In this document: positions 7,537 to 15,330 of the stretch, piece by piece | Numbering within the stretch: position 1 is the first letter of the stretch | Layout of the letters: each line of letters begins with the position of its first letter | Assembly (NCBI GenBank): GCA_964635065.1 | Contig: CAZWMK010000027.1 | Coordinates: 1-22,804, forward strand | Direction of reading: 5' to 3' | DNA: 22,804 bases | From: CAZWMK01 sp964635065 | GTDB taxonomy: Bacteria > Pseudomonadota > Alphaproteobacteria > Sphingomonadales > Sphingomonadaceae | Notes under the pieces: model-generated | Seen by the model: only the letters and a program-made list of their open reading frames with translations | Databases searched by the model: none | What the model was told of the DNA's origin: nothing | Translations under genes and position numbers: made by a program

Positions 7537-7776
7537 TCAGAGCTTCACATGCGCCCCGTCGCATAGCGGTGCCTTGCCCGTCTGCTTGCAACCGCAGAAC
7601 GCCACGGCCTTCGTCGCCTCGGCCGTATAGGCCACCGGCACGAATGCGCTGCCCTTGTGCGAACCATCACAAAACGGCTGTTTCGCACTCAACCCGCAGC
7701 TGCACCAATAATAGGTTTTCCCGGCCTCGACATCGATCATGTAAGGCGCCTTCTGCGCCACTTTCGCGTCCGACAT
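7537..7776 (-). CDS. Double CDGSH iron-sulfur protein
   Basis: A 79-residue protein with two CDGSH [2Fe-2S] binding motifs: C25-x-C27-x8-C36-D-G-S-H40 (CSCGLSAKQPFCDGSH) and C61-x-C63-x8-C72-D-G-A-H76 (CGCKQTGKAPLCDGAH). Each would bind one redox-active [2Fe-2S] cluster through three Cys and one His. Two motifs in one short chain is the layout of soluble MiNT-type proteins. No signal peptide or membrane anchor, so it is cytoplasmic. Its role in bacteria is uncertain (electron transfer, cluster transfer or stress response). The frame could start at GTG 7785, but ATG at 7776 has AGGGGTG six bases upstream and is preferred. It lies between mrr (divergent) and tgt (same strand, 72 bases away) and may be transcribed with tgt. 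Confidence 0.88.
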   Translation of the reverse strand: MSDAKVAQKAPYMIDVEAGKTYYWCSCGLSAKQPFCDGSHKGSAFVPVAYTAEATKAVAFCGCKQTGKAPLCDGAHVKL

Positions 7777-7808
7777 TGGTATCACCCCTATTTTATCAGA
7801 ACGATGTG

Positions 7809-7837
7809 ATTTCTGTCCGCGATTTCGAAACTGTCAA
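7809..7837 (-). promoter_or_regulatory. Candidate promoter for the CDGSH gene
   Basis: On the - strand a perfect TTGACA (complement of 7832-7837) is followed after 17 bases by AGAAAT (complement of 7809-7814), three matches to TATAAT. The predicted start of transcription leaves a leader of about 25 bases before ATG 7776. The -10 is weak, so this is tentative. The 7786-7917 region is AT-rich (40-43% GC in the two sampled lines). Confidence 0.33.
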
Positions 7838-7917
7838 TGGAAAACCGCCATAATGTCGTTTTTCCCTTTGAGAGAAAACAATTGTAACAACACCCCGTCG
7901 TTCATAGTCTGCATTCT

Positions 7918-8841
7918 ATGACAATCCCTGATTATCAGAGCCTGATGTTGCCTGTGCTTATAGTTGCGGCAGAGGGTGAAACGCGCGTCCCTCAGGCTGC
8001 GGAGCGTATCGCCAACATGCTGTCGCTCACAGAAGCTGAGCGCGAGGAATTACTGCCGAGTGGCAAACAGAAACTGCTGCACAATCGCATTCATTGGGCA
8101 AAATTCTATTTGAGCAAGGCGGGCCTGATCAGTTCCCCCAAAAGGGGGGCTTTTGTTGCAAGCGATTCTGGAAAAGCTCTTTTGACGAAAAATCCCTCCA
8201 GAATCGACGTGGAAACACTGAAAGCATATCCCAACTTTGCCGCGTTCTACGGCAGTACCGCAACGGATCAGGCGCCCAATGAAATCCCGACGATTCAGGC
8301 TGCCACGTCTTCCACAGTCACGCCTGAAGAGCAGATAGACGCCGCACAGGCGATACTGACAGCAGCGTTAAAAGCTGACTTGCTGGATCGTATTCTGGGG
8401 CAGTCGCCGCGCTTTTTCGAACGAGTCATCGTCGATCTGCTCGTCGCCATGGGATATGGCGGCTCCCACGAAAACGCCGCCATGCGTCTTGGGAAAAGCG
8501 GGGATGGCGGCATCGACGGCATCATCGATGAAGATCGCCTCGGCCTCGATCGCATCTATGTTCAGGCGAAGCGATATGCCCCTCATGTCGGCGTGGGACG
8601 ACCAGAAATTCAGGCATTTGTTGGTAGTCTGGTCGGTCTTGGCGCCAGCAAAGGTGTGTTTGTCACAACGTCGAGTTTCAGCACGCCAGCATTCGAATAT
8701 GCCCGTAGCCTGCAACAGCGCGTCATCCTGATTGATGGCGCGCGCCTGACAGAGTTGATGGTGGAATTCGGTGTCGGCGTCAGAGCAAGCCGCGTGGTGG
8801 AGGTGAAACGACTGGACGAAGATTTCTTCGCAGACGAATAA
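7918..8841 (+). CDS. mrr: Mrr-type (type IV) restriction endonuclease
   Basis: A 307-residue protein similar in length and layout to E. coli Mrr (304), which cleaves foreign DNA carrying certain methylated bases. The N-terminal winged-helix Mrr_N region (about 5-90) includes PDYQSLMLPVL, a KLLHNRIHWAKFYLSKAGL segment and RGAFVASDSGKALL. The C-terminal Mrr_cat nuclease (about 155-290) has GDGGIDGII (catalytic Asp200), VQAKRY (Gln216-x-Lys218), and GRPEIQAFVGSL, GVFVTTSSF and ILIDGARLTELM, so the PD-(D/E)xK-type site is complete. It sits alone on the + strand between queA and the CDGSH gene, ending seven bases from the queA stop. GC is about 56% over 7981-8820 by hand count versus about 66% in sampled queA lines, suggesting acquisition. 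There is no Shine-Dalgarno before the ATG. No methyltransferase or specificity subunit adjoins it. Confidence 0.93.
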   Translation: MTIPDYQSLMLPVLIVAAEGETRVPQAAERIANMLSLTEAEREELLPSGKQKLLHNRIHWAKFYLSKAGLISSPKRGAFVASDSGKALLTKNPSRIDVETLKAYPNFAAFYGSTATDQAPNEIPTIQAATSSTVTPEEQIDAAQAILTAALKADLLDRILGQSPRFFERVIVDLLVAMGYGGSHENAAMRLGKSGDGGIDGIIDEDRLGLDRIYVQAKRYAPHVGVGRPEIQAFVGSLVGLGASKGVFVTTSSFSTPAFEYARSLQQRVILIDGARLTELMVEFGVGVRASRVVEVKRLDEDFFADE

Positions 8842-8848
8842 TGCCTGA

Positions 8849-9880
8849 CTATCCCTCCGGCAGCAATAAACTCCCGTCGCCATAGCTGTAGAAGCGATAG
8901 CCATTGGCAATGGCGTGGCGATAGGCCGCCTGCATGCGGTCCAGCCCCATAAGCGCGCTCACAAGCATGAACAGCGTCGATTTCGGCAGGTGGAAGTTGG
9001 TCATCAGGCCGTCCACCGCCTTGAAGCGGTAGCCGGGGGTGATGAAAATGGCGGTGTCACCCGCAAAGGTCCGGATGATGCCGTCGTCGCCGGTCGCGCT
9101 TTCGAGAAGGCGCAGCGAAGTGGTGCCGACGGCGATGATGCGCCCCCCTCTGGCGCGCGCGGCATTCAGGCGGGCGGCGGTTTCGGGGTCGATACGGCCC
9201 CATTCGGCGTGCATCTTGTGGTCGGCGGTATCCTCGGCCTTCACGGGCAGGAAGGTGCCTGCGCCGACGTGAAGCGTCAGCGTTTCGCGTGCGATGCCTG
9301 CGGCATCAAGCGCGGCAAACAGATCGGGGGTGAAATGCAGACCCGCCGTGGGCGCTGCTACCGCGCCGGGCTCGCGGGCGTAAATGGTCTGGTAATCTGC
9401 CTGATCCTGGGCATCGGCCGCGCGCTTGCCAGCGATATAGGGCGGCAACGGCATGGTGCCTGCGCGTTCGAGTGCGACTTCCAGGGGCACATCGGCTTCG
9501 AAGCGGAACAGGATTGCGCCTTGTTCGTCACGCGGCCCGACAATACCCACCAGCCCCGCGCCGAAATTGACATGATCGCCGGTTTTCAGCCGCTTGGCGT
9601 TCTTGACGAAGGCCCACCACGACCAGAGATCCTCGCGCTTGTGCAACGTGACCCCAACCTGCGCCTGCCCGCGCGTGCCGAACAATTGCGCCGGAATGAC
9701 GCGCGTATCGTTGAACACCAGCACGTCGCCGGAACGCAGACACGAAGGCAGATCGCGGACGATGCGGTCGGCCATGCCGTCGGCGCCGACGACAAGCAGC
9801 TTCGCGCTGTCACGCGGCACAACTGGCCTGAGGGCGATATTCTCAGGCGGCAGGTCGAAATCGAAATCGGAGACGCGCAC
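8849..9880 (-). CDS. queA: tRNA preQ1(34) S-adenosylmethionine ribosyltransferase-isomerase
   Basis: QueA transfers and isomerises the ribosyl group of S-adenosylmethionine onto preQ1-34 of tRNA, giving epoxyqueuosine, the step after Tgt. The 343-residue length is normal. Family signatures run the full length: FDFDLPPENIALRPVVPRDSAKLLV at the start, GDVLVFNDTRVIPAQLFG, PLPPYI, YQTIYAREPGAVAAPTAGLHFT, LHVGAGTFLPV, HAEWGRI, and TNFHLPKSTLFMLVSAL near the end. The start is GTG at 9880, immediately after the cyclophilin stop codon with no base between (TAA-GTG), implying translational coupling. Tgt, its pathway partner, is 1.4 kb downstream on the same strand beyond the inserted mrr gene. Confidence 0.97.
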   Translation of the reverse strand: MRVSDFDFDLPPENIALRPVVPRDSAKLLVVGADGMADRIVRDLPSCLRSGDVLVFNDTRVIPAQLFGTRGQAQVGVTLHKREDLWSWWAFVKNAKRLKTGDHVNFGAGLVGIVGPRDEQGAILFRFEADVPLEVALERAGTMPLPPYIAGKRAADAQDQADYQTIYAREPGAVAAPTAGLHFTPDLFAALDAAGIARETLTLHVGAGTFLPVKAEDTADHKMHAEWGRIDPETAARLNAARARGGRIIAVGTTSLRLLESATGDDGIIRTFAGDTAIFITPGYRFKAVDGLMTNFHLPKSTLFMLVSALMGLDRMQAAYRHAIANGYRFYSYGDGSLLLPEG

Positions 9881-10516
9881 TTAAGGGGCGGTGGCCGATG
9901 CGGGTTCAGCCGGTGCCACGGCCGGAGCGGGGGCAGCCGTGCCGGCTTCATCAGAGGCAATCGACGCCTTCAAGATGCGCGTCGGGTTTTCCGGCGGCTC
10001 GCCGCGCGCGATAGCGTCGGCATACTGCATGCCTGAGATCACACGGCCCCAGACTGTATATTTATTGTCGAGTTTCGGGGCCGGCATGAAGCAGATGTAG
10101 AACTGGCTGTTCGCTGTATGCGGATCCTGCGTACGCGCCATCGCAACCGTACCGCGCAGATGCGGCAGCGGATTGAATTCAGCCTTGAGGTCGGGAAGCG
10201 TTGAACCGCCCTCGCCCGTCCCCTTGGGATCGCCACCCTGTGCCATGAAGCCATCGATCACGCGGTGGAAGGTCAGGCCATTGTAAAAGCCCTGCCGCAC
10301 TAATGTGCGGATGCGTTCGACATGACCGGGAGCGACATCGGGGCGCATGGCGATGACAACCCGCCCGCCCGTCGACAGATCGAGATAGAGCGTGTTTTCA
10401 GGCGTGACCTCGGCCAGCATCGCGGGCGGGAGCGGCGTTTCGGGTGCCCGCGTATCTGCCGCCTGTGCCGCTCCGGCCATGAACAGCCCCAGCATGGCCG
10501 CCATCAGAAACTTCAT
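9881..10516 (-). CDS. Periplasmic cyclophilin-type peptidyl-prolyl cis-trans isomerase
   Basis: A 211-residue cyclophilin that catalyses proline cis-trans isomerisation during protein folding. A Sec signal peptide (residues 1-19, ending AGAAQA) directs it to the periplasm. The cyclophilin signature FHRVIDGFMAQGGD is at 83-96, including the Arg of the active site. GTVAMARTQDPHTANSQFYI and VWGRVISGM complete the fold. A C-terminal tail of about 25 residues is rich in Ala, Pro and Glu (APAPAVAPAEPASA), a flexible extension of unknown role. It is directly abutted by queA and lies 67 bases after coaD on the same strand. GGGAG and AAGAG stretches precede the ATG. Confidence 0.93.
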   Translation of the reverse strand: MKFLMAAMLGLFMAGAAQAADTRAPETPLPPAMLAEVTPENTLYLDLSTGGRVVIAMRPDVAPGHVERIRTLVRQGFYNGLTFHRVIDGFMAQGGDPKGTGEGGSTLPDLKAEFNPLPHLRGTVAMARTQDPHTANSQFYICFMPAPKLDNKYTVWGRVISGMQYADAIARGEPPENPTRILKASIASDEAGTAAPAPAVAPAEPASATAP

Positions 10517-10583
10517 TTCGCTCTTCTCCCTGGATCGCCTGACCGCGCCTACTGCCAGATGGGCGATGGATGCAAGCTGAACG

Positions 10584-11072
10584 TCACTTGTCGCGCTGAA
10601 TGCGCTTCACGACGTCTTCGGCAATCATCGGCGGAACGAAGGGACGGATGTCGCCGCCATAGATGGCGATTTCCTTCACCAGCCGCGAGGCAATCGGCTG
10701 GAGCGCGACATCGGCCATCAGAAAGACAGTTTCGACATTCTGGCTGAGCTGCTGGTTCATGCCCGCCATCTGGAACTCATATTCAAAGTCAGACACAGCG
10801 CGCAGGCCACGGATGATCAGGCGCGCGCCATGTGCTTCGGCAAATTTCATCAACAGCGCGTCAAACGACACAACCTCGATGTTCCCGCCCAGATGCTGTG
10901 TTTCACGCCGTACCTGCGCGACGCGCTCCTCCAGCGTGAACATCGGCGACTTCGACGGATTGGTGGCAACACCAACCACCAGCTTGTCAACAAGCCGCGC
11001 ACCGCGCCGGATGATGTCGATATGACCAAGCGTGATCGGGTCAAACGTACCCGGATATACCCCGATATGCAT
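10584..11072 (-). CDS. coaD: Phosphopantetheine adenylyltransferase
   Basis: CoaD converts 4'-phosphopantetheine and ATP to dephospho-CoA, the penultimate step of coenzyme A synthesis. The 162-residue length is standard. The nucleotidyltransferase signature GTFDPITLGHIDII (residues 8-21, with the T/HxGH motif) is at the N-terminus, followed by KSPMFTLEERV, RLIIRGLRAVSDFEYEFQMAGMN and the C-terminal ALQPIASRLVKEIAIYGGDI typical of alphaproteobacterial CoaD. It lies 23 bases downstream of ispA in the same direction, so it is probably co-transcribed. Confidence 0.97.
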   Translation of the reverse strand: MHIGVYPGTFDPITLGHIDIIRRGARLVDKLVVGVATNPSKSPMFTLEERVAQVRRETQHLGGNIEVVSFDALLMKFAEAHGARLIIRGLRAVSDFEYEFQMAGMNQQLSQNVETVFLMADVALQPIASRLVKEIAIYGGDIRPFVPPMIAEDVVKRIQRDK

Positions 11073-11095
11073 GTATGGATTCCCCCGGAACTGTC

Positions 11096-11992
11096 CTAGC
11101 GGTCGCGCTCGATGGCAAATCGCGCAATGGCGCGCAGCAGATCGGCCGATTCCCCGAAACCATGCAGATGGTCAATGGCCTGATCGATCAGCATCCGCGC
11201 CTGCTTGCGCGCACGTTCGAGGCCAAGAAGCGAGACGAAGGTCGACTTGCCCGCCGCTGCATCCTTTTGCACCGCCTTGCCCGTGCGGCCGCTGTCGCCT
11301 TCCGCGTCCAGCAGATCATCAGCGATCTGGAACGCCAGGCCAAGATCATGGGCATAACCCCTGAGCTTTACGCGCGCATCATGACCTGCATGCCCCATGA
11401 TCGCGCCCGATTCGATGGCAAAGCCGAACAGGGCGCCGGTTTTCAGTTGCTGCAACCGGGTGGTTGCGGCCAGATCGAACTGCGCGGTTTCAGCGGCGAT
11501 ATCCATCGCCTGACCGCCGACCATGCCCGACATTCCCGATGCACGGGCCAGTTCAAGCACGAGTTCGGAACGGACATAGGGATCTTCATGCGTCGCGACA
11601 TCAGCAAGCAGTTCGAAGGCCAGCGCCTGCAGGGCATCGCCGACCAACACGGCGGTTGCCTCGTCGAACGCCTTGTGCGCTGTTGGCTTGCCGCGCCTCA
11701 GATCGTCATCGTCCATGCACGGCAGATCGTCATGGACAAGACTGTAGCAATGCACGGCCTCGATCGCCATGGCGACCCGCATCGCGCGTTCCTTGTCGAC
11801 ATGGAACAGGTCGCAAGACGCCATGACCAGAAGCGGCCGCATGCGTTTTCCGCCGCCCATCACAACATAACGCATCGCCTCAAACAGGCGGTCACGGCCA
11901 TCGCCGGGTACGGGCAATAGCCGGTCGAAACGCTGGTCGATGGCGGCGCTGATGGCGTCTATCGCCGGCTTGAGAGCGGCAGGGCTGTGCAT
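11096..11992 (-). CDS. ispA: Polyprenyl synthetase, farnesyl diphosphate synthase type
   Basis: A 298-residue all-helical trans-prenyltransferase that condenses isopentenyl diphosphate with allylic diphosphates. The first Asp-rich motif DDLPCMDDDDLRRG (88-101) and the second DDLLD (225-229) are both intact, as are GGGKRMRP (46-53) and GKSTF late in the chain. Length, and position directly after xseB, match IspA (farnesyl diphosphate synthase). Product chain length, C15 or C20, cannot be settled by eye. The ATG is four bases from the xseB stop, so the pair is likely translationally coupled. In many proteobacteria dxs follows ispA; here coaD does. Confidence 0.93.
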   Translation of the reverse strand: MHSPAALKPAIDAISAAIDQRFDRLLPVPGDGRDRLFEAMRYVVMGGGKRMRPLLVMASCDLFHVDKERAMRVAMAIEAVHCYSLVHDDLPCMDDDDLRRGKPTAHKAFDEATAVLVGDALQALAFELLADVATHEDPYVRSELVLELARASGMSGMVGGQAMDIAAETAQFDLAATTRLQQLKTGALFGFAIESGAIMGHAGHDARVKLRGYAHDLGLAFQIADDLLDAEGDSGRTGKAVQKDAAAGKSTFVSLLGLERARKQARMLIDQAIDHLHGFGESADLLRAIARFAIERDR

Positions 11993-11995
11993 CGA

Positions 11996-12244
11996 TCAGG
12001 CGGCGTCGAAGGGAACGGCGGCGGGCTGGCCATCGGCACCAAGCTGGATCTTCTCGATCCGCGCCTGCGCTGTTGCCAACTGCGTCTCGCAATGCGCCCT
12101 GAGGCGCGCGCCTTCGGTGTATAGGTCTATCGACTGCTCAAGGCTGGCCTCGCCCGCTTCAAGCTGATGGACGATCTTTTCCAGCCGCGCGAGCGCCTGC
12201 TCGAACGTCATGCCTGTAAAATCGCAGCCTGTTTCTTCTGCCAT
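11996..12244 (-). CDS. xseB: Exodeoxyribonuclease VII small subunit
   Basis: An 82-residue protein with the XseB core FEQALARLEKIVHQLEAGEASLEQSIDLYTEGARL at about residues 14-48, two helices that pack as a helical pair, then a helical CETQLATAQARIEKIQL. XseB subunits decorate the XseA catalytic subunit to form exonuclease VII, which degrades single-stranded DNA. XseA is not in this window. The classic xseB-ispA gene pair is preserved, with three bases between the genes. Confidence 0.96.
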   Translation of the reverse strand: MAEETGCDFTGMTFEQALARLEKIVHQLEAGEASLEQSIDLYTEGARLRAHCETQLATAQARIEKIQLGADGQPAAVPFDAA

Positions 12245-12299
12245 CCGAGTTCATCTTCCCGCAACAATGAACCGTTTGTGGACGGAGCCAGCCGCAGGG

Positions 12300-14000
12300 T
12301 CAAGGCTGTGACGGTTTGCCGGTCAACCCATTCGCGCGGATTTCATGCACAAGTTCCTTGCGCGACAGCTTGCCGATCATGGTTTTGGGCAGGTCGGCAC
12401 GAATTTCCACTGTCACAGCCCGTTCATGCTTGCCGACATGCTCGTTCAGATAATCCAGCAATTCGCCAGACGTCGCGGTTGTGTCCGCCTTCAAAGTGAC
12501 AAAGGCCGCAGGCCGTTCGCCATGATATTCATCGGGAATGCCGATCACCAGCGCCTCGCGCACGGCAGGATGACGATAGAGCACGGCTTCAAGAGCGCTG
12601 GGATAGACGTTGAACCCGCCGACCTTCAGCATGTCCTTCAGCCGATCGACAATGAAGACATAGCCGTCTTCGTCGATATAACCGACATCGCCCGTCCGCA
12701 GCCGGCCATCGACGATGGTGTCGGCATCGGCATCCGGACGGTTCCAGTAGCCCAGCATCATCTGTGGCCCGATGAGCGTTATCTCGCCGATCTCGCCGAT
12801 CGGCAGTATGCGGTGCGGGTCGTCCTTGTCGGCGATGACGATGGTAGTGCCGGGGATGGGCTGGCCGATCGAACCGCTTTTCTGCAAACCGCCATAAGGA
12901 TTGGCCGACACGACCCCCGCGCTTTCCGTCAGGCCATAGCCCTCGACGATTGTGGCCCCGGTCAGCGCCTCGAACTGCTGTTTGAGTTCGAGCGGCATCG
13001 GCGCTCCGCCCGAAATGCACGCCCGTATCGACGACATGTCGAAATCGGACAACCCCGGATAATCAAGCAGCGCCTGATACATGGTCGGCACACCCGGCAC
13101 CGCTGTCGTCTTGCGCCGCGCAATGGCGGCAAGGGCGGGTTTCAGCTCGAATTTCGGCAGCATGATGATTTCGCCGCCGCGCAAAATGGTGCGGTTCAGG
13201 ACACAGGTATTGGCGAAGATATGGAAGAAGGGCAGTACGCCCAGCACCCTGTCGGGCGCATGGGGTTCGGGGTCGATGGCCTGGACCTGCTGCGCATTGA
13301 TCGAAAGATTGGCGTGGGTCAGAATCGCGCCTTTGGGAACACCGGTCGTGCCACCGGTATATTGTAACAGCGCAACATCGGTGCAGGGATCGATCGGCAC
13401 AGGCGCAACCTTGCCGTCATTGTCGATCAGGTCGGCAAAGCGGATATGATCACGCCCTTCAGGCACATCGACGACGTCGCCGCGCTTGAAGATGCGATAG
13501 AGCAGGGATTTGCCAAGCGGCAGCACCTCCGCGAGATCACCGACGATCAGGCGTTTCAATATGCCCCGCTGGTGAACGGCCTCGATGACAGGGAATAATT
13601 GGCGCACATCGAGGCAGAACATCGTCTCGGTGCCACTGTCGGCCACCTGCGTCGCCAGTTCCTCCTCGCTGTAGAGGGGCGAAAAATTGACGACCGTCGC
13701 CCCGATCCTGAGAGCGCCATAATAAGCGGCGACATAATGTGGGCAATTCGGCAGGAATAGACCAATCCGGTCGCCCTTGCCCAGCCCCAGTCGCTGAAGA
13801 CCGGCCGCGACGCGATCGGCCATGGCCCGCACGTCTGCATAGCTGAACTGGCGCCCCATGAAATCGAGACAGGGATCATCCGGAACGCGCGCCGCCGTTT
13901 GTGCAAGCAGATCGTAGAGCGGCATGGGCTGAAAACGCGTGGTCCATGGCAGCGGATGCCCATAATGCCGCATCCAGACATTCGCCTCGTCGTTGCTCAC
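12300..14000 (-). CDS. Long-chain fatty acid-CoA ligase, FadD-like
   Basis: A 566-residue ANL-superfamily adenylating enzyme that activates carboxylic acids, most likely long-chain fatty acids, to CoA thioesters. Motifs in order are YTGGTTGVPKGA (214-225, phosphate loop), VLPFFHIFA, SGGAPMP, EGYGLTES (353-360), RTGDVGYIDEDGYVFIVDRLKDMLKVGG (about 435-462, hinge Asp) and the catalytic lysine Lys544 in PKTMIGKLSR. The length equals E. coli FadD (561), and the HYGHPLPW start is typical of alphaproteobacterial FadD-like ligases. The start is GTG at 14000, preceded by GGGGAGG at five bases. Downstream in the same direction, 55 bases away, is xseB; upstream is an MBL-fold hydrolase. The exact acyl substrate is uncertain. 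Confidence 0.9.
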   Translation of the reverse strand: MSNDEANVWMRHYGHPLPWTTRFQPMPLYDLLAQTAARVPDDPCLDFMGRQFSYADVRAMADRVAAGLQRLGLGKGDRIGLFLPNCPHYVAAYYGALRIGATVVNFSPLYSEEELATQVADSGTETMFCLDVRQLFPVIEAVHQRGILKRLIVGDLAEVLPLGKSLLYRIFKRGDVVDVPEGRDHIRFADLIDNDGKVAPVPIDPCTDVALLQYTGGTTGVPKGAILTHANLSINAQQVQAIDPEPHAPDRVLGVLPFFHIFANTCVLNRTILRGGEIIMLPKFELKPALAAIARRKTTAVPGVPTMYQALLDYPGLSDFDMSSIRACISGGAPMPLELKQQFEALTGATIVEGYGLTESAGVVSANPYGGLQKSGSIGQPIPGTTIVIADKDDPHRILPIGEIGEITLIGPQMMLGYWNRPDADADTIVDGRLRTGDVGYIDEDGYVFIVDRLKDMLKVGGFNVYPSALEAVLYRHPAVREALVIGIPDEYHGERPAAFVTLKADTTATSGELLDYLNEHVGKHERAVTVEIRADLPKTMIGKLSRKELVHEIRANGLTGKPSQP

Positions 14001-14005
14001 GCTCG

Positions 14006-14040
14006 CCTCCCCATGCTTGGCTCTTGTGGCAAAGATAATA
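14006..14040 (-). promoter_or_regulatory. RBS and possible -10 for the FadD-like gene
   Basis: On the - strand GGGGAGG (complement of 14006-14012) lies five bases before the GTG start and decides it. TATTAT (complement of 14035-14040) matches the -10 consensus at five of six positions and would give a leader of about 25-30 bases. The -35 region (CTGAGT) is poor and overlaps the end of the MBL gene. The RBS is firm; the promoter is tentative. Confidence 0.45.
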
Positions 14041-14059
14041 TCCCGGCGCGAAAAAGCAC

Positions 14060-15133
14060 TCAGATGCGCACGAAACGATCGACGTCATCATCCCTGATGC
14101 GCCGCAGATGTCCGGTGCGTTCAAGCCGGTGCAGGTGCGCCAGCGCTTCGCCTGTCGCAATGGCCATTTCGCGCTCGGCAATCGGGCGGCGAAACAGCAG
14201 TTCAAACGTTTCATAGGCCGTACGCGGCGTCTCGCAGAAAGGAAGCAAAGCATCCAGCTTGCGCGCGTGATCGGCGTCCAGCTGATCAAGCCGGACATGC
14301 AGGCGCTCGAACGGCTCATTGTGTGCGGGCAGCACGAAGGTCGCCGGATGCAGGACACGCAGCCGGTCGATGCTGGCGATCCAGTCGCCCAAAGGGTCGG
14401 CATCCGGTTCGGAGGCGAAAACCGAAACATTGGACGTGATGCGCGGCAACACCTGATCGCCCGCAATCATCAGCCGGTCTGCATCGCAAACAAGACAGGC
14501 ATGTTCAGGCGCATGACCGCGCCCGATCACCACACGCCACTGCCGCCCGCCGATGGCAAAGCTGTCGCCATCCTGCATCCGCGTATAGCTGTAGGGCAAG
14601 GGCGCAATCATCTGGGCGAAACGGTCCCAGCGGGTCGCACGCAAGCGCTCGACCTGATCGGCGGGCCAGCCGGATCGGGCATAGAAAGCCACGACGGCCG
14701 CAGGCGGCATCGGGGCTGCATCGAGCATCATCATGCGTGCGAACAGAAATTCAGTGCGCGTCATCCACAGCTCTGCCCCGGTCCGCGCGCACAGCCAGCC
14801 GGCCATGCCCAGATGATCGGGATGGAAATGCGTGACGATCACCCGCCGGACGGGACGTCCGGCAAGAAAACCGGAAAGCAGCGATTCCCAGATATCGCGG
14901 CAGATATCCTTGTTGAGTCCGGTATCGACCAGCGTCCAGCCGTCGCCATCATCCAGAATCCACAGATTGATATGATCAAGCCCCATGGGAAGCGGCATGC
15001 GCAGCCACCACAGCCCCTCGGCCACGCTGTGCAGCGCGCCCGGTTGCGGGAACCAATCGGCATAAGGATAGAACAGACCGCGCGCATCATGGCCCGACGC
15101 CGGGGGCGAAATGGCAAGCGAGGCGTCAGACAA
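14060..15133 (-). CDS. MBL-fold metallo-hydrolase
   Basis: A 357-residue metallo-beta-lactamase-fold protein. The metal motif THFHPDH (His102, His104, Asp106, His107) is intact, followed by GRGHAPEHACL (third His ligand region), MIAGDQVLPR (bridging Asp) and FVLPAHNEPF (last His). A C-terminal helical extension of about 90 residues follows (HARKLDALLPF, LAHLHRLERTGHLRR), resembling the winged-helix tail of LACTB2-like hydrolases. The substrate is unknown; the N-terminal GLWWLRMPLPMGLDHINLWIL is a recurrent wording in such hydrolases. It lies 59 bases before the acyl-CoA ligase on the same strand, hinting at acyl-thioester or lactone metabolism (inference). Start choice: GTG at 15184 is possible, but GGAAGG stands eight bases before TTG 15133 (MSDASLAI), so that start is preferred. 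Confidence 0.83.
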   Translation of the reverse strand: MSDASLAISPPASGHDARGLFYPYADWFPQPGALHSVAEGLWWLRMPLPMGLDHINLWILDDGDGWTLVDTGLNKDICRDIWESLLSGFLAGRPVRRVIVTHFHPDHLGMAGWLCARTGAELWMTRTEFLFARMMMLDAAPMPPAAVVAFYARSGWPADQVERLRATRWDRFAQMIAPLPYSYTRMQDGDSFAIGGRQWRVVIGRGHAPEHACLVCDADRLMIAGDQVLPRITSNVSVFASEPDADPLGDWIASIDRLRVLHPATFVLPAHNEPFERLHVRLDQLDADHARKLDALLPFCETPRTAYETFELLFRRPIAEREMAIATGEALAHLHRLERTGHLRRIRDDDVDRFVRI

Positions 15134-15235
15134 GAGGCACACCTTCCACCAAAGCAACAAGGCACTGCGCCAGCGCGCATGCACCGATCCCGTGGATCAT
15201 TGCCGATACGAACACGTCCTGCCACAAATGAAAAG

Positions 15236-15292
15236 AGGGTGATTTTCAGTTGCAGAAGACAAACAGCCGTCTTCTGCAACCGATCTCACCCT
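15236..15292 (-). other. Large two-part hairpin downstream of trcR
   Basis: The inner stem is a perfect 12-bp repeat, GTTGCAGAAGAC (15249-15260) and GTCTTCTGCAAC (15269-15280), with an 8-base loop. The outer stem is AGGGTGA (15236-15242) with TCACCCT (15286-15292), 7 bp, separated from the inner one by an internal loop of 6 and 5 bases. It begins 38 bases after the trcR stop and lies about 100 bases upstream of the MBL start, both on the - strand. No U-tract follows on either strand, so it may be a non-canonical terminator, an RNA-stabilising element or a protein-binding site. Confidence 0.6.
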
Positions 15293-15330
15293 TCGACTGC
15301 CGTCAGCAGCCGCGCGAGCACTGTCGCGCC

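Noticed and set aside
7882..7917. Promoter for mrr (TTGTAA with CATAGT) and leaderless start
   Set aside because: The spacing is 15 bases and both hexamers are poor. The lack of Shine-Dalgarno is real, but the promoter cannot be supported.
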